Shown here: positions 20,154 through 30,842 of the stretch, piece after piece
How positions within the stretch are numbered: the first letter of the stretch is position 1
Layout: the number at the start of each line of letters is the position of its first letter
From: Sulfuriflexus sp.
Lineage (GTDB): Bacteria > Pseudomonadota > Gammaproteobacteria > AKS1
Length of the DNA stretch: 64,000 nt
Direction: 5' to 3'
NCBI GenBank assembly: GCA_023134145.1
Contig: JAGLUW010000017.1
Location: forward strand, 107,136 to 171,135
Notes under the pieces: model-generated
Told to the model about the DNA's origin: nothing
What the model saw: only the letters and a program-made list of their open reading frames with translations
The model's database searches: none
Translations under genes and position numbers: made by a program

Positions 20154-22070
20154 ATGAGTAAAACATTAATACTGTGGTTAGTGATCGGCACGATCTTGGT
20201 TGCGGTATTTAGTAATTTTAAAGCTACGAGTTCTGCGCCACAGGAAGTCAGTTATTCGCAGTTCTATGCAGACATGAAGGCACAGCGCATTCAGAGTGTG
20301 TTGGTGCAAGGTCGCGAACTGATCGGTGCTTACCAGGATGGACGCGAATTTAAGACTTACAGTCCTGAAACAGACAATAAACTTTTGATTGGTGATTTGC
20401 TCAAGTACAACGTGCTTGTTAATGCGCGACCACCAGAATCGACTTCGTTCCTTGGTCAGTTATTTATTTCCTGGTTCCCTATGTTGCTCCTGATTGGTGT
20501 ATGGATTTTCTTCATGCGTCAAATGCAAGGTGGTGGCGGTGGCCGCGGTGCAATGTCATTTGGCAAGAGCAAGGCACGCATGCTGGGTGAAGATCAGGTT
20601 AAGACTAATTTTAATGATGTTGCCGGTTGTGAAGAAGCCAAAGAGGAAGTTGCCGAGCTGGTTGAGTTCCTAAGTGACCCATCGAAGTTCCAAAAACTCG
20701 GTGGCAAGATCCCTCAAGGTGTTTTATTGGTTGGTAGCCCGGGTACGGGTAAAACATTACTCGCGAAAGCGATTGCTGGTGAAGCCAAGGTGCCGTTCTT
20801 TACTATTTCCGGTTCTGACTTCGTAGAAATGTTTGTTGGTGTTGGTGCATCACGTGTACGTGACATGTTTGAACAAGCAAAGAAACATGCGCCGTGCATT
20901 ATCTTTATTGATGAAATCGATGCGGTTGGTCGTCATCGTGGTGCCGGTCTTGGTGGTGGTCATGATGAACGTGAACAAACCTTAAACCAATTGCTGGTTG
21001 AAATGGATGGCTTCGAAGGTAATGAAGGCGTAATTGTTATTGCTGCTACCAACCGTCCTGATGTTTTAGATCCTGCGCTATTACGCCCAGGTCGTTTCGA
21101 TCGTCAAGTTGTCGTGCCTCTTCCAGACGTACGCGGCCGCGAACAAATTCTTAAAGTACATATGCGTAAGGTGCCAACTTCTGATGGTGTGAATGCACGT
21201 ACTATTGCTCGAGGCACACCTGGTTTTTCTGGTGCTGATCTTGCTAACTTAGTTAACGAAGCAGCATTGTTTGCAGCACGCGGTAACAAGCGCACGGTTG
21301 ACATGGATGATTTTGAACGTGCCAAAGATAAGATCATGATGGGTGCCGAACGTCGTTCAATGGTAATGAGTGATGAAGAAAAGAAACTCACTGCCTACCA
21401 TGAAGCCGGTCATGCCATTATTGGTGAGCTTGTTCCAGAACATGATCCTGTTCATAAGGTAACGATCATTCCACGAGGACGCGCACTTGGCGTAACCATG
21501 TTCCTTCCAGAAGAAGATCGCTACAGTCACAGTAAAACGCGTCTTGAAAGCGAAATTTCCACTTTGTTTGGTGGGCGTCTAGCAGAGGAATTAATTTTCG
21601 GTGCAGGGGCAGTGACAACAGGTGCTTCAAATGACATTGAGCGCGCAACAGAAATTGCTCGTAACATGGTCACGAAGTGGGGCTTGTCTGAAAAACTCGG
21701 TCCGTTAACTTATTCTGAAGATGAAGGTGAAGTTTTCCTTGGTCGTTCAGTAACGAAACATAAAACCGTTTCAGATGAAACATCGCATGCGATTGATGAA
21801 GAAATTCGTCAGTTTATTGATCGCAATTATGAACGCGCTGAAAAAATATTAAATGACAACCTAGATAAGTTGCATGTAATGGCAGAAGCTTTACTTAAAT
21901 ATGAAACAATCGACGCGAAACAGATTGAAGAAATATTGAGTGGTAAAATTCCAGGGCCACCACAAGATTGGTCTGATAGCGATGACTCATCAAGTGATGA
22001 CGATACAAGTAAACCTGCTGCAAAAAAAACCAGTGACAAGCCAATTGGCGGTCCGGCAGGCGAGCACTAA
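20154..22070 (+). CDS. ftsH: ATP-dependent zinc metalloprotease FtsH
   Basis: Membrane-anchored AAA protease that removes misfolded membrane proteins and, in enterics, sigma-32 and LpxC. Two membrane helices flank a small periplasmic domain (about residues 5-22 and 102-120). The AAA domain has Walker A GSPGTGKT, Walker [10 protein letters not shown] and the [24 protein letters not shown]. The protease site is HEAGH. The ATG at 20154 ([12 protein letters not shown]) matches other FtsH N-termini better than a TTG three codons earlier. It ends in an Asp/Ser-rich tail and is followed by a strong terminator. Confidence 0.97.
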   Translation: MSKTLILWLVIGTILVAVFSNFKATSSAPQEVSYSQFYADMKAQRIQSVLVQGRELIGAYQDGREFKTYSPETDNKLLIGDLLKYNVLVNARPPESTSFLGQLFISWFPMLLLIGVWIFFMRQMQGGGGGRGAMSFGKSKARMLGEDQVKTNFNDVAGCEEAKEEVAELVEFLSDPSKFQKLGGKIPQGVLLVGSPGTGKTLLAKAIAGEAKVPFFTISGSDFVEMFVGVGASRVRDMFEQAKKHAPCIIFIDEIDAVGRHRGAGLGGGHDEREQTLNQLLVEMDGFEGNEGVIVIAATNRPDVLDPALLRPGRFDRQVVVPLPDVRGREQILKVHMRKVPTSDGVNARTIARGTPGFSGADLANLVNEAALFAARGNKRTVDMDDFERAKDKIMMGAERRSMVMSDEEKKLTAYHEAGHAIIGELVPEHDPVHKVTIIPRGRALGVTMFLPEEDRYSHSKTRLESEISTLFGGRLAEELIFGAGAVTTGASNDIERATEIARNMVTKWGLSEKLGPLTYSEDEGEVFLGRSVTKHKTVSDETSHAIDEEIRQFIDRNYERAEKILNDNLDKLHVMAEALLKYETIDAKQIEEILSGKIPGPPQDWSDSDDSSSDDDTSKPAAKKTSDKPIGGPAGEH

Positions 22071-22103
22071 AGGCGACACTGTAAGGTTATTAAATAATAA
22101 ATT

Positions 22104-22129
22104 CGCCCCGCGCTATGCGGGGCGTTTTT
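22104..22129 (+). terminator. Rho-independent terminator after ftsH
   Basis: CGCCCCGC (22104-22111) pairs with GCGGGGCG (22117-22124) around a 5-base loop and is followed by TTTTT. It lies only about 10 bases before the folP ribosome site, so folP probably depends on readthrough or on a promoter I cannot see. Confidence 0.85.
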
Positions 22130-22148
22130 CGTAGTGGGGGAGTATCAA

Positions 22149-22988
22149 TTGATTCGGCAACTTGATTGCGCAGGTAAAAGCCTCGATCTGTCTACACCAC
22201 AGGTAATGGGTATTCTTAATGTAACGCCCGATTCTTTTTCTGATGGTGGTCAATTCAACCTCGATAAACCTTCTATATCGCAAGTTGAGAAAATGTTACA
22301 GCAAGGCGCAACACTGATTGATGTCGGTGGTGAATCAACGCGGCCAGGTGCGGCGGATGTGTCACTTAATGAAGAGCTTGATCGTGTTATCTCGGTAATA
22401 GAAAAAATTGCCAGTGAGTTTGATACGATTATTTCTATCGATACCAGCAAACCAGAAGTGATGACTGCAGCAGTAAAAGCAGGTGCCGGTTTCATTAATG
22501 ATGTAAATGCATTGCAAGCTGATGGCGCGCTTGATGTTGCAGTTAAAGCAAACGTACCTATTTGCTTAATGCACATGCAAGGTGAACCTCGGACAATGCA
22601 AACCGCGCCAAGTTATGACGACGTGACAAAAGATATCATTATTTTTTTAAGTGAGCGCATGCAGGCGTGTGTTGATGCGGGAATTGATTCTAAGAAATTA
22701 TTAATTGATCCCGGTTTTGGTTTTGGTAAAACACTCGAGCAAAATTGTCAGTTGATGCGTGAGTTAAATGCTTTTAAGGAACTAGATTGCCCTGTGCTGG
22801 TTGGCGTGTCACGAAAATCAATGATTGGCCAAATATTAGATGCGGAAGTAGATGAACGTGTGTTTGGCAGTGTGGCATTAGAAACATTGGCAGTATGGCA
22901 AGGAGCCAATATTATTCGTGCGCATGATGTTGCGGCGGCGATGGATGCGGTAAAGATCGCGACAGCGGTAAAAATGGCGGGTTTGTGA
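22149..22988 (+). CDS. folP: Dihydropteroate synthase
   Basis: Condenses pterin pyrophosphate with p-aminobenzoate in folate synthesis; target of sulfonamides. Signatures are VMGILNVTPDSFSDGGQF, DVGGESTRPGA, FINDVNAL, MHMQGEPRTMQ and DPGFGFGKT. I favour the TTG at 22149 because GGGGGAG lies six bases before it and the N-terminus then matches other FolP proteins. A GTG at 22134 would place that ribosome site inside the gene. It is followed by glmM, the usual order. Confidence 0.95.
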   Translation: MIRQLDCAGKSLDLSTPQVMGILNVTPDSFSDGGQFNLDKPSISQVEKMLQQGATLIDVGGESTRPGAADVSLNEELDRVISVIEKIASEFDTIISIDTSKPEVMTAAVKAGAGFINDVNALQADGALDVAVKANVPICLMHMQGEPRTMQTAPSYDDVTKDIIIFLSERMQACVDAGIDSKKLLIDPGFGFGKTLEQNCQLMRELNAFKELDCPVLVGVSRKSMIGQILDAEVDERVFGSVALETLAVWQGANIIRAHDVAAAMDAVKIATAVKMAGL

Positions 22989-23084
22989 TGAATGTCAGCG
23001 ATTATTTACGCTAAACTGTCATTATTAGGTCGCGTGGGGTTATTATACTCACGTACATACATAAGGTTTAAGAGGTGCAGTTCG

Positions 23085-24443
23085 TTGACTAGAAAATATT
23101 TCGGCACAGATGGTATTCGTGGACGAGTGGGTAGTGGCTCGATCACCCCTGAGTTCATTATGAAACTCGGTTGGGCTGCTGGGCGCGTATTGTCTAAGCA
23201 AGGACACGGTACAGTTTTAGTTGGTAAAGACACGCGTATCTCAGGTTACATGTTTGAGTCGGCGCTTGAAGCCGGCTTGTCTGCGGCGGGAATTGATATC
23301 GGTTTACTCGGTCCGATGCCGACACCGGCAGTTGCCTATTTAACGCGCACCTTTCATGCACAAGCGGGCATTGTTATTAGTGCATCGCATAATGCTTTTT
23401 ACGACAATGGTATTAAATTCTTTTCGGCTGATGGAACAAAACTCGAAGACGATGTTGAACTAGCCATTGAAGCCGAAATTGATAAACCGATGACCACGGT
23501 TGATTCACTAAAGTTAGGTAAGGCATCACGTATTAATGATGCAGCTGGTCGCTATATTGAATTTTGTAAAAGTACTGTACCAATGCGTATGGACCTTGAA
23601 GGTATTCGCATTGTTGTTGATTGCGCACATGGTGCGACGTATCACATTGCGCCACGTGTATTTGAAGAACTCGGCGCAGAAGTTATTTCAATTGGCGTTG
23701 AACCGGATGGCTTAAACATTAATGAAAATTGTGGTTCAACAAAACCCGAGGCATTACAGGCATCGGTTGTTGAATTAAGTGCCGATGTAGGTATTGCACT
23801 TGATGGTGATGGTGATCGTTTGATCATGGTTGATGCCGAAGGCAATCTTGTTGATGGTGATCAAATTCTTTATGTGATTGCAATGTCACGTTTGCTTGAT
23901 GAACAACTTGATGGCTCGGTTGTTGGTACGGTGATGAGTAACTTAGGCCTTGAACATGCTTTGGAAAAACAAGGTATCGGTTTCCGCCGCTCTAAAGTGG
24001 GTGATCGTCATGTGATGAATATGTTGCGTGAGTCGGATTGGTCACTCGGTGGAGAAAGTTCTGGTCATATAATTTGTTTGGATCGCACCAGCACGGGTGA
24101 TGGTATTGTTGCAGCATTGCAGGTGCTTTATGCGATGGTTTCTTCAGAAAAGGCACTTGATCAATTATTGACAGGTTTAACCTTATATCCACAAACACTC
24201 ATTAATATACCGCTAGACGTGCCATTTGATCATGATGAATCCGAAATGGTGAAAGCGGCAATGCACACTGCAGAACAGCAATTAGGTGATACGGGTCGTA
24301 TTTTGCTTCGCGCATCAGGAACGGAGCCTTTAATTCGAGTGATGGTTGAAGGTCGAGATGCCGACTTGGTACAAAAGCAGGCCGATTTACTTGCTGATGC
24401 TGTGCGTGAAGCGACACTTAGTCATTCTGCTCAATCCGCGTAG
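23085..24443 (+). CDS. glmM: Phosphoglucosamine mutase
   Basis: Converts glucosamine-6-P to glucosamine-1-P for cell wall and LPS precursors. It starts [15 protein letters not shown]. The phosphoserine loop is [19 protein letters not shown], the metal loop is [13 protein letters not shown], the sugar loop GGESSGHI and the phosphate loop [14 protein letters not shown]. The TTG start at 23085 is chosen because AGAGGTG lies 7 bases upstream and the family begins here. A longer frame from 22992 would add 31 unrelated residues. Confidence 0.96.
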   Translation: MTRKYFGTDGIRGRVGSGSITPEFIMKLGWAAGRVLSKQGHGTVLVGKDTRISGYMFESALEAGLSAAGIDIGLLGPMPTPAVAYLTRTFHAQAGIVISASHNAFYDNGIKFFSADGTKLEDDVELAIEAEIDKPMTTVDSLKLGKASRINDAAGRYIEFCKSTVPMRMDLEGIRIVVDCAHGATYHIAPRVFEELGAEVISIGVEPDGLNINENCGSTKPEALQASVVELSADVGIALDGDGDRLIMVDAEGNLVDGDQILYVIAMSRLLDEQLDGSVVGTVMSNLGLEHALEKQGIGFRRSKVGDRHVMNMLRESDWSLGGESSGHIICLDRTSTGDGIVAALQVLYAMVSSEKALDQLLTGLTLYPQTLINIPLDVPFDHDESEMVKAAMHTAEQQLGDTGRILLRASGTEPLIRVMVEGRDADLVQKQADLLADAVREATLSHSAQSA

Positions 24444-24557
24444 TTTCACGTTCTAAATCCCTAGCATTTTAACGCTACGACACTGATGTTGATTGATTTT
24501 TTACCCTATGACCGGTAAGCTTGCCGCCGTTTTGAATTCAGATTTGAGGATAGAAGT

Positions 24558-25313
24558 ATGTCACGACGCATTATGGTAGCAGGGAACTGGAAAATGAATG
24601 GTTCCAACGAAAGTATTGCCAGCTTATTGGCCGGTATTAAGGCTGGAATGGACGCTGCTGATAAGACTACAGTCGTGGTTTGTCCTCCTATGATCTACAT
24701 CCACAAGGTTCAAGAGTTGACGGCAGGCACAGCAATCAGTGTTGGTGCGCAAAACCTTTCGGTTGAAACATCAGGTGCTTTTACTGGTGAAATGTCATCA
24801 GCGATGTTGATGGATAACGGTTGTACTTACGTTATTGTTGGTCACTCAGAGCGTCGTGCGCTTTATCATGAAAGCGACATGCTGGTAGCGCAAAAATACG
24901 GCGTAGCACGTGCCGGTGGTTTAATTCCTATCCTTTGTATTGGTGAAACGCTTGAAGAACGTGAAGCAGGTATCACTGAACAAGTTGTTGGTCGCCAGTT
25001 AGATGCTGTTATCGCGATGGAAGGCGTTAAAGCCTTGGCAGATGGCGTTATTGCTTATGAGCCTGTTTGGGCAATTGGCACAGGTAAAACAGCGTCGCCA
25101 CAACAAGCGCAAGACGTACATGCCTTCATTCGTTCACGTATTGCAGAAATTGATGCCGGTGTGGCTGAAAAGGTACAAATCCTTTACGGCGGCAGTGTTA
25201 AGGGTTCAAATGCGGTAGAATTGTTTGCCAACGAAGATATCGACGGTGGTTTGATTGGTGGTGCCTCGCTAGATGCAGAGGATTTCCTTGCCATTTGTAC
25301 TGCAGCCAATTGA
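24558..25313 (+). CDS. tpiA: Triosephosphate isomerase
   Basis: Glycolytic interconversion of dihydroxyacetone phosphate and glyceraldehyde-3-phosphate. The TIM barrel begins MVAGNWKMNGS (Asn and Lys of the active site), has the catalytic His in VIVGHSERR, the catalytic Glu in AYEPVWAIGTGKTA, and ends with the phosphate loops LYGGSVKGSN and GGLIGGASL. 251 residues. It starts the tpiA-secG pair that precedes tRNA-Leu in many proteobacteria. Confidence 0.98.
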   Translation: MSRRIMVAGNWKMNGSNESIASLLAGIKAGMDAADKTTVVVCPPMIYIHKVQELTAGTAISVGAQNLSVETSGAFTGEMSSAMLMDNGCTYVIVGHSERRALYHESDMLVAQKYGVARAGGLIPILCIGETLEEREAGITEQVVGRQLDAVIAMEGVKALADGVIAYEPVWAIGTGKTASPQQAQDVHAFIRSRIAEIDAGVAEKVQILYGGSVKGSNAVELFANEDIDGGLIGGASLDAEDFLAICTAAN

Positions 25314-25345
25314 TTTAATTAGTTTTATTTACATTAGAGACAACT

Positions 25346-25765
25346 ATGTCATCCATTATTCTTAGCGTTCACGTCATTATTGCGGTCATTCTGATCGGCC
25401 TTATTCTTGTGCAACATGGCAAGGGAGCTGATGCTGGTGCAGCCTTTGGTAGTGGGGCATCTTCAACTGTCTTTGGTAGCCAAGGTAGTGCGTCATTTTT
25501 GACTCGCTTAACAGCAGGTTTAGCGACAGCCTTCTTTTTGACTAGTTTGGCATTGGCTTATGCCACTAAGACCACGACATCAGGTCGAGATGACATCGAT
25601 ATTCCTGTTGCAGCTGAAGAAATAATGCAAAAACAAGAAGCGCCAGTGGTTGATTTAGGTGATAAACCAGTATTACCAACGGAAATGGCAACAGATAAGC
25701 CAACTTCGTCTACGCCTGCTGCTAGCAATAGCAAAGCAACAGATAAGCCAGTTATTCCAGAGTAA
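25346..25765 (+). CDS. secG: Protein-export membrane protein SecG
   Basis: Small subunit of the SecYEG translocon in the inner membrane. Two membrane helices (about residues 3-22 and 54-72) flank the conserved loop LIGLILVQHGKGADAGAAFGSGAS. The C-terminal tail (about residues 80-139) is long and rich in Pro, Thr, Lys and Asp, as in many non-enteric SecG proteins. It starts 32 bases after tpiA and is followed by tRNA-Leu. Confidence 0.95.
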   Translation: MSSIILSVHVIIAVILIGLILVQHGKGADAGAAFGSGASSTVFGSQGSASFLTRLTAGLATAFFLTSLALAYATKTTTSGRDDIDIPVAAEEIMQKQEAPVVDLGDKPVLPTEMATDKPTSSTPAASNSKATDKPVIPE

Positions 25766-25829
25766 TATCGAAATCGAACGAAGTACCCGACCTGCTTTTT
25801 TACCTCAAAAAGCCTTGTAGGTCACAATT

Positions 25830-25916
25830 GCCGACGTGGTGAAATTGGTAGACGCGCCAGCTTGAGGGGCTGGTTCACGCAAGTGAGTGGCGGTTCGAGT
25901 CCGCCCGTCGGCACCA
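25830..25916 (+). tRNA. tRNA-Leu (anticodon GAG)
   Basis: 87 bases with encoded CCA. The acceptor stem GCCGACG pairs with CGTCGGC (25906-25912), with discriminator A at 25913. The anticodon stem-loop CCAGC-TTGAGGG-GCTGG gives GAG. A long variable arm (type II tRNA) and T-arm GGTTCGAGTCC are present. It follows secG, as is usual in gamma- and betaproteobacteria. Confidence 0.97.
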
Positions 25917-25921
25917 TACAT

Positions 25922-25957
25922 AAACGGTATCACCAAAGCTGGTGATGCCGTTTTTTT
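25922..25957 (+). terminator. Terminator after tRNA-Leu
   Basis: A stem of about 13 bp (25922-25934 with 25941-25953, core ACGGTATCACC / GGTGATGCCGT, one G-U pair) around loop AAAGCT ends in a run of seven T's. Confidence 0.9.
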
Positions 25958-26016
25958 ATGGGTTTTGCTTACTATTTGTTCGAACCTGCTTTATTCAAAC
26001 TCTATGATTAACTATT

Positions 26017-26034
26017 GGTGATACCGTTTTTTTA
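26017..26034 (+). repeat. Second copy of the terminator right arm and T run
   Basis: GGTGATACCGTTTTTTTA repeats the right half of the tRNA-Leu terminator (25941-25958) with one base difference. That difference makes it a perfect complement of the left arm at 25923-25934, so it can replace the adjacent arm in pairing. Confidence 0.7.
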
Positions 26035-26095
26035 TACCCACACAAAGACGACTTCAAGTTATTGATTTTTAATAAATATTGAGTATTAGGCAAAC

Positions 26096-26124
26096 TTGAC
26101 ACAAATTTCTACGCTGGCCATACT
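26096..26124 (+). promoter_or_regulatory. Promoter of the nuo operon
   Basis: A perfect TTGACA (26096-26101), a 17-base spacer and CATACT (26119-26124) lie about 80 bases before nuoA. No other strong promoter was noticed inside the operon, where genes overlap or are separated by at most 22 bases. Confidence 0.7.
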
Positions 26125-26203
26125 GCTGCCTCTTGTAGTACATAGAACAATAAGAAAATGCACAGTAATAGAATAAACATAACAGCGGAGGAGGGGGAAA
26201 CTC

Positions 26204-26560
26204 ATGCTTGAGAATTACCTACCCGTCTTAGTATTTTTGATTATCGGCGGCGCTGTTGGCGTAGTCATGATTGCCATTGGTTGGGTCCTTGGTCCAACTC
26301 GCCCTGACGCTGAAAAACTCTCACCTTATGAGTGTGGCTTCGAAGCTTTTGATGATTCACGTATGAAGTTCGACGTGCGTTATTACTTGGTTGCCATCTT
26401 GTTCATTATTTTTGATCTCGAAATTGCATTTTTATTCCCGTGGGCCATCGTGCTTGAGCAAATCGGTTGGTTTGGTTTTGCTGGCATGTCTGTTTTCCTT
26501 GGCATACTCGTTATTGGGTTTATTTATGAGTGGAAGAAAGGAGCCTTGGAATGGGAATAG
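26204..26560 (+). CDS. nuoA: NADH-quinone oxidoreductase subunit A
   Basis: Membrane-arm subunit of complex I. 118 residues with three membrane helices. The conserved loop [20 protein letters not shown] carries the family Cys, and [17 protein letters not shown] is diagnostic. A strong purine-rich ribosome site (GGAGGAGGGGG) precedes it. It overlaps nuoB by 10 bases. Confidence 0.97.
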   Translation: MLENYLPVLVFLIIGGAVGVVMIAIGWVLGPTRPDAEKLSPYECGFEAFDDSRMKFDVRYYLVAILFIIFDLEIAFLFPWAIVLEQIGWFGFAGMSVFLGILVIGFIYEWKKGALEWE

Positions 26561-27030
26561 AAGGCGTACTTGAGAAAGGCTTTGTCACAACTAATGCTGA
26601 CAAGCTGATTAACTGGGCACGTACTGGTTCAATGTGGCCAATGACCTTTGGTTTGGCATGTTGTGCGGTAGAAATGATGCACTCGGCGGCAAGTCGTTAC
26701 GATTTGGATCGCTTTGGTATTATTTTCCGTCCTAGTCCTCGTCAATCAGATGTGATGATTGTTGCAGGCACCTTAGTAAATAAAATGGCACCTGCTTTGC
26801 GTAAGGTTTATGACCAAATGGCTGAACCTCGTTGGGTTATCTCAATGGGTTCATGTGCGAACGGTGGTGGTTATTATCATTATTCCTATGCCGTTGTTCG
26901 TGGTTGTGATCGTATCGTACCGGTTGATATTTATGTGCCGGGCTGTCCGCCAACAGCAGAGGCGTTGATCTACGGCATCATGCAGTTACAAAATAAAATT
27001 AGACGCACTAGTACTATTGCCCGGACTTAA
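26551..27030 (+). CDS. nuoB: NADH-quinone oxidoreductase subunit B
   Basis: Peripheral-arm subunit that holds iron-sulfur cluster N2, which reduces quinone. Cluster cysteines are visible in [24 protein letters not shown] and [12 protein letters not shown]. 159 residues. The ATG at 26551 ([14 protein letters not shown]) is preferred to one at 26530, which lies deeper inside nuoA and adds seven unrelated residues. Confidence 0.96.
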   Translation: MGIEGVLEKGFVTTNADKLINWARTGSMWPMTFGLACCAVEMMHSAASRYDLDRFGIIFRPSPRQSDVMIVAGTLVNKMAPALRKVYDQMAEPRWVISMGSCANGGGYYHYSYAVVRGCDRIVPVDIYVPGCPPTAEALIYGIMQLQNKIRRTSTIART

Positions 27031-27045
27031 TAAAGAATTCAGTTG

Positions 27046-27762
27046 ATGAGTGAAGAAGAAATAACAAAATCACCACTGCAAATACGCGCAGATAGATTGC
27101 AAGAACGCTTTGCAGCACAAGCCGTGGAAGTGCTTGTTGCCCATCGTGAAATTACGCTGGAAGTACCGCGTGAACATTTGATCACCGTGTGTACGGCGTT
27201 GCGTGACGAGCAAGAATTTGCATTCTCGCAAGCAATGGATGTGTGTGGTGTCGATTACTCTACCTACGGCGAAGTTGAGTGGGAAACCAATAGCGCATCA
27301 AGCAGTGGTTTCAGTCGTGCGGTTAATGAAAATAAAGCACATGAAGCAAAGTGGGAAAAGAATCGTTTTGCGGTTGTTTACCACCTGATTTCTTATAAGC
27401 ACAACACACGCGTACGTGTGCGTACTTTTGCCGATAGTGAATTCCCAGTGGTCGATTCTGTTGTTGATATTTGGAATGGCGCGAACTGGTTTGAGCGTGA
27501 AGCATTTGATCTATTCGGCATCTTATTTGATGGCCATCCTGATCTCCGTCGCATCCTTACTGACTATGGTTTTGTTGGGCATCCATTCCGTAAAGACTTC
27601 CCATTAATTGGTGAAGTTGAAATGCGTTACGACGCAGATAAAAAACGCGTCATTTACCAGCCAGTCAGTATTGAAGCGAGAGTGAATGTGCCGCGCGTAA
27701 TTCGTGGTGACAATCTTAATGGTGTCAGTGACGATTCTACTGATACGGCGGAAACTGAATAA
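27046..27762 (+). CDS. nuoC: NADH-quinone oxidoreductase subunit C
   Basis: 30-kDa-type peripheral subunit of complex I. It has the signature [29 protein letters not shown] (in two parts) followed by [10 protein letters not shown]. An insertion of about 30 residues ([19 protein letters not shown]) before FAVVYHL is of a kind seen in other proteobacteria. NuoC is separate from NuoD here, unlike the fused E. coli NuoCD. The nuoD start overlaps its stop by one base. Confidence 0.95.
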   Translation: MSEEEITKSPLQIRADRLQERFAAQAVEVLVAHREITLEVPREHLITVCTALRDEQEFAFSQAMDVCGVDYSTYGEVEWETNSASSSGFSRAVNENKAHEAKWEKNRFAVVYHLISYKHNTRVRVRTFADSEFPVVDSVVDIWNGANWFEREAFDLFGILFDGHPDLRRILTDYGFVGHPFRKDFPLIGEVEMRYDADKKRVIYQPVSIEARVNVPRVIRGDNLNGVSDDSTDTAETE

Positions 27763-29015
27763 TGCCTGAAATTAGAAACTATACGTTGAACTTCGGTCCA
27801 CAGCATCCTGCTGCACATGGTGTGTTACGTCTTGTGCTTGAGCTTGATGGTGAAGTTGTACAACGCGCCGATCCACATGTTGGTTTATTGCATCGTGGTA
27901 CCGAAAAATTAGCAGAGAGCAAACCGTATAACCAAAGTATTGGTTACATGGATCGCCTCGATTACGTTTCCATGATGTGTAACGAACATGGTTATGTATT
28001 AGCAATTGAAAAACTACTCGGTGTGCAAGCACCAGAACGCGCGCAATACATTCGCGTTATGTTCGACGAAATTACACGTATCTTAAATCACTTAATGTGG
28101 TTAGGAACGCACGCACTTGATATTGGTGCAATGACATTGTTCTTGTACTGTTTCCGTGAACGTGAAGATTTAATGGATGTCTACGAAGCGGTTTCTGGCG
28201 CACGTATGCATGCAACGTATTACCGTCCAGGTGGTGTTTACCGCGACCTGCCAAATGTTATGCCTCAGTTCAATGTTTCAAAATGGCATAACGAAAAAGA
28301 CGTTGCGAAAATGAACGAAGCACGCAGTGGTAGCTTGCTCGACTTCATTGAAGATTTTGTAACACGTTTCCCAGCATTGCTTGATGAATACGAAACGCTG
28401 TTAACCGATAACCGTATTTGGAAACAACGTACTGTTGGTATCGCAACCGTTTCACCAGAACGTGCATTGCAGCTTGGTTTTACTGGCCCAATGTTACGTG
28501 GTTCAGGTATCGAATGGGATCTGCGTAAGAAACAACCTTACGAAGTTTACGACAAGCTTAAGTTTGATATTCCTGTTGGCGTTAATGGCGATTGCTATGA
28601 CCGTTACTTAGTACGCATGGAAGAGTTCCGTCAATCAAATCGTATTATTCAACAATGTGTTGATTGGTTGCGTGCGAATCCAGGTCCAGTGATGTTGGAA
28701 GACAATAAAGTATCTCCACCACCTCGCGAAGAAATGAAGGGTGATATGGAAGCGCTTATTCATCACTTCAAATTATTTACTGAAGGTTATTGTGTTCCCG
28801 AAGGCGAGGCCTATGCTGCAATCGAACATCCTAAGGGTGAGTTTGGTGTCTACATGGTTTCTGACGGAGCTAACAAACCTTACCGCGTAAAAGTACGTGC
28901 ACCAGGTTTTGCTCATCTATCTGCGATGGATGAAATGGTGAAAGGGCATATGATTTCAGATGTGGTTTCCGTTATCGGTACCATGGATGTTGTATTCGGC
29001 GAGATTGACCGCTAA
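27762..29015 (+). CDS. nuoD: NADH-quinone oxidoreductase subunit D
   Basis: 49-kDa-type subunit that forms the quinone pocket with NuoB. It begins [20 protein letters not shown] and has [21 protein letters not shown]-like [15 protein letters not shown], and [10 protein letters not shown]. The C-terminus ends DVVFGEIDR, the standard family end. 417 residues; overlaps nuoE by one base. Confidence 0.97.
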   Translation: MPEIRNYTLNFGPQHPAAHGVLRLVLELDGEVVQRADPHVGLLHRGTEKLAESKPYNQSIGYMDRLDYVSMMCNEHGYVLAIEKLLGVQAPERAQYIRVMFDEITRILNHLMWLGTHALDIGAMTLFLYCFREREDLMDVYEAVSGARMHATYYRPGGVYRDLPNVMPQFNVSKWHNEKDVAKMNEARSGSLLDFIEDFVTRFPALLDEYETLLTDNRIWKQRTVGIATVSPERALQLGFTGPMLRGSGIEWDLRKKQPYEVYDKLKFDIPVGVNGDCYDRYLVRMEEFRQSNRIIQQCVDWLRANPGPVMLEDNKVSPPPREEMKGDMEALIHHFKLFTEGYCVPEGEAYAAIEHPKGEFGVYMVSDGANKPYRVKVRAPGFAHLSAMDEMVKGHMISDVVSVIGTMDVVFGEIDR

Positions 29016-29524
29016 TGAGTGAACAAATGCAAACAGCGAATGATGAAGTATTAAGCGAATCAGTTCGTAAAGAAATCGAACACTGGTTAACTAAATTTCC
29101 GGCTGATCGTCGTGAGTCTGCAGTGATTCCTGCATTGACTGCTGCGCAAGAGCAGAACGGTGGTTGGTTAACTGAAGAAATAATGAATGCCGTTGCAGAA
29201 TACATCGGCATGTCACGTGTCAGTGTTTACGAAGTCGCAACGTTTTATTCAATGTTTGATCGCGAACCTTGTGGTCGTCATAAAATTAATGTCTGCACCA
29301 ATATTTGCTGCATGTTAATGGGCTCAGATAGTGTCGTTGAACATATAGAAAAGAAACTTGGCATTAAGCAGGGTGAAACAACCGCTGATGGCAAGTTTAC
29401 AATGAAAATAGAAGAAGAATGTTTGGCAGCGTGTGGTGGCGGTCCGATGATGGTTGTTGATGGTCATTACCATGAAAAATTAACACCAGAAAAAATTGAC
29501 ACAATCCTTGATGGATTGGATTAG
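29015..29524 (+). CDS. nuoE: NADH-quinone oxidoreductase subunit E
   Basis: 24-kDa-type subunit carrying the [2Fe-2S] cluster N1a in the NADH module. The four ligands lie in NVCTNICCML (C-x4-C pattern region) and ECLAACGGGPMM. The N-terminal helical part has YIGMSRVSVYEVATFYSMF. 169 residues. Confidence 0.96.
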   Translation: MSEQMQTANDEVLSESVRKEIEHWLTKFPADRRESAVIPALTAAQEQNGGWLTEEIMNAVAEYIGMSRVSVYEVATFYSMFDREPCGRHKINVCTNICCMLMGSDSVVEHIEKKLGIKQGETTADGKFTMKIEEECLAACGGGPMMVVDGHYHEKLTPEKIDTILDGLD

Positions 29525-29546
29525 AAAAGGTTAAGGCGGACTCATC

Positions 29547-30842
29547 ATGGCAAACGAAGTTTGTTTCCAGACAATGCACCTCGACGAACCGTGGACTCTT
29601 GAGAACTACATCAAGACCGGTGGTTACGAAGCGCTGAAAAAGATTTTTGCGGACAAGATCTCGCAGGAAGATATTATTGAGACTGTTAAAGGCTCGGCCT
29701 TGCGTGGTCGTGGTGGAGCGGGTTTCTCAACCGGTTTGAAGTGGAGCTTTATGCCTCGCACCGCAGCCGGTGAAAAATACATCGTCTGTAACTCGGATGA
29801 AAGTGAGCCGGGTACATTTAAAGATCGCGACATCCTACGTTTCAATCCGCATTCAGTTATTGAAGGTATGATCATCGCTGGTTACGCAATTGGCGCAACA
29901 GCAGGTTATAACTACCTACGTGGTGAGTTCCATCACGAACCGTTTGAACGTTTCGAACAAGCATTAAAAGAAGCCTACGATGCAGGTTTCCTTGGTAAAG
30001 ATATTCTTGGTTCAGGATATGATTTTGAACTGTATGGTCACCTCGGTGCAGGTGCCTACATTTGTGGTGAAGAGACTGCCTTACTTGAATCATTAGAAGG
30101 TAAAAAAGGTCAGCCACGTTTCAAACCACCATTTCCTGCCAACTTTGGTTTATACGGTAAACCAACAACGATTAATAACACTGAAACATTGGCGTCAGTA
30201 CCGTCGATTATTCGTAACGGTGCAGATTGGTTCCTCGAGTTAGGTAAACCAAACAACGGCGGCATGAAATTATTTTCAATTGCCGGTCACGTTAATAAGC
30301 CCGGTGTTTATGAAATTCCAATGGGTACACCGTTTAAAGTTCTGCTTGAAATGGCAGGTGGTGTGCGTGATGGAAACAAATTAAAAGCAGTTATCCCTGG
30401 TGGTTGTTCAATGCCAGTTATGCCTGCCGATGTGATTATGGATTGCGATCTCGATTACGACTCAGTTGCTAAAGCAGGTTCTGCTCTAGGTTCAGGTGGC
30501 GTGATCGTAATGGACGATACAACGTGCATGGTGAAAGCCTTAATGCGTTTGTCTCGTTTCTACTACGCAGAGTCTTGTGGCCAATGTACACCTTGTCGTG
30601 AAGGCACGGGTTGGATGTACCGCGTATTAGAACGTATCGAAGGCGGACAAGGTCGTCCTGAAGATATCGATTTATTAGAATCAGCTGCTGATCAAATTGC
30701 CGGTAAAACAATTTGTGCATTTGGTGAAGCTGCAGCATGGCCAGTACAAAGTTTTATTAAACATTTCCGCAGTGAGTTTGAATATCACATCGAACACAAA
30801 ACCTGCATGGTTGGTAAAGATGACAAAGGAGCCGCAGCATGA
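29547..30842 (+). CDS. nuoF: NADH-quinone oxidoreductase subunit F
   Basis: 51-kDa-type flavoprotein that binds NADH, FMN and cluster N3. The NADH/FMN loops are [15 protein letters not shown] and [14 protein letters not shown], with [16 protein letters not shown]. Cluster cysteines are in [13 protein letters not shown] and [12 protein letters not shown]. 431 residues; it overlaps nuoG by 4 bases. Confidence 0.97.
   Translation: MANEVCFQTMHLDEPWTLENYIKTGGYEALKKIFADKISQEDIIETVKGSALRGRGGAGFSTGLKWSFMPRTAAGEKYIVCNSDESEPGTFKDRDILRFNPHSVIEGMIIAGYAIGATAGYNYLRGEFHHEPFERFEQALKEAYDAGFLGKDILGSGYDFELYGHLGAGAYICGEETALLESLEGKKGQPRFKPPFPANFGLYGKPTTINNTETLASVPSIIRNGADWFLELGKPNNGGMKLFSIAGHVNKPGVYEIPMGTPFKVLLEMAGGVRDGNKLKAVIPGGCSMPVMPADVIMDCDLDYDSVAKAGSALGSGGVIVMDDTTCMVKALMRLSRFYYAESCGQCTPCREGTGWMYRVLERIEGGQGRPEDIDLLESAADQIAGKTICAFGEAAAWPVQSFIKHFRSEFEYHIEHKTCMVGKDDKGAAA

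Noticed and set aside
22992-23084. N-terminal extension of GlmM
   Set aside because: It adds 31 residues not found in the family, and a good ribosome site supports the TTG at 23085.
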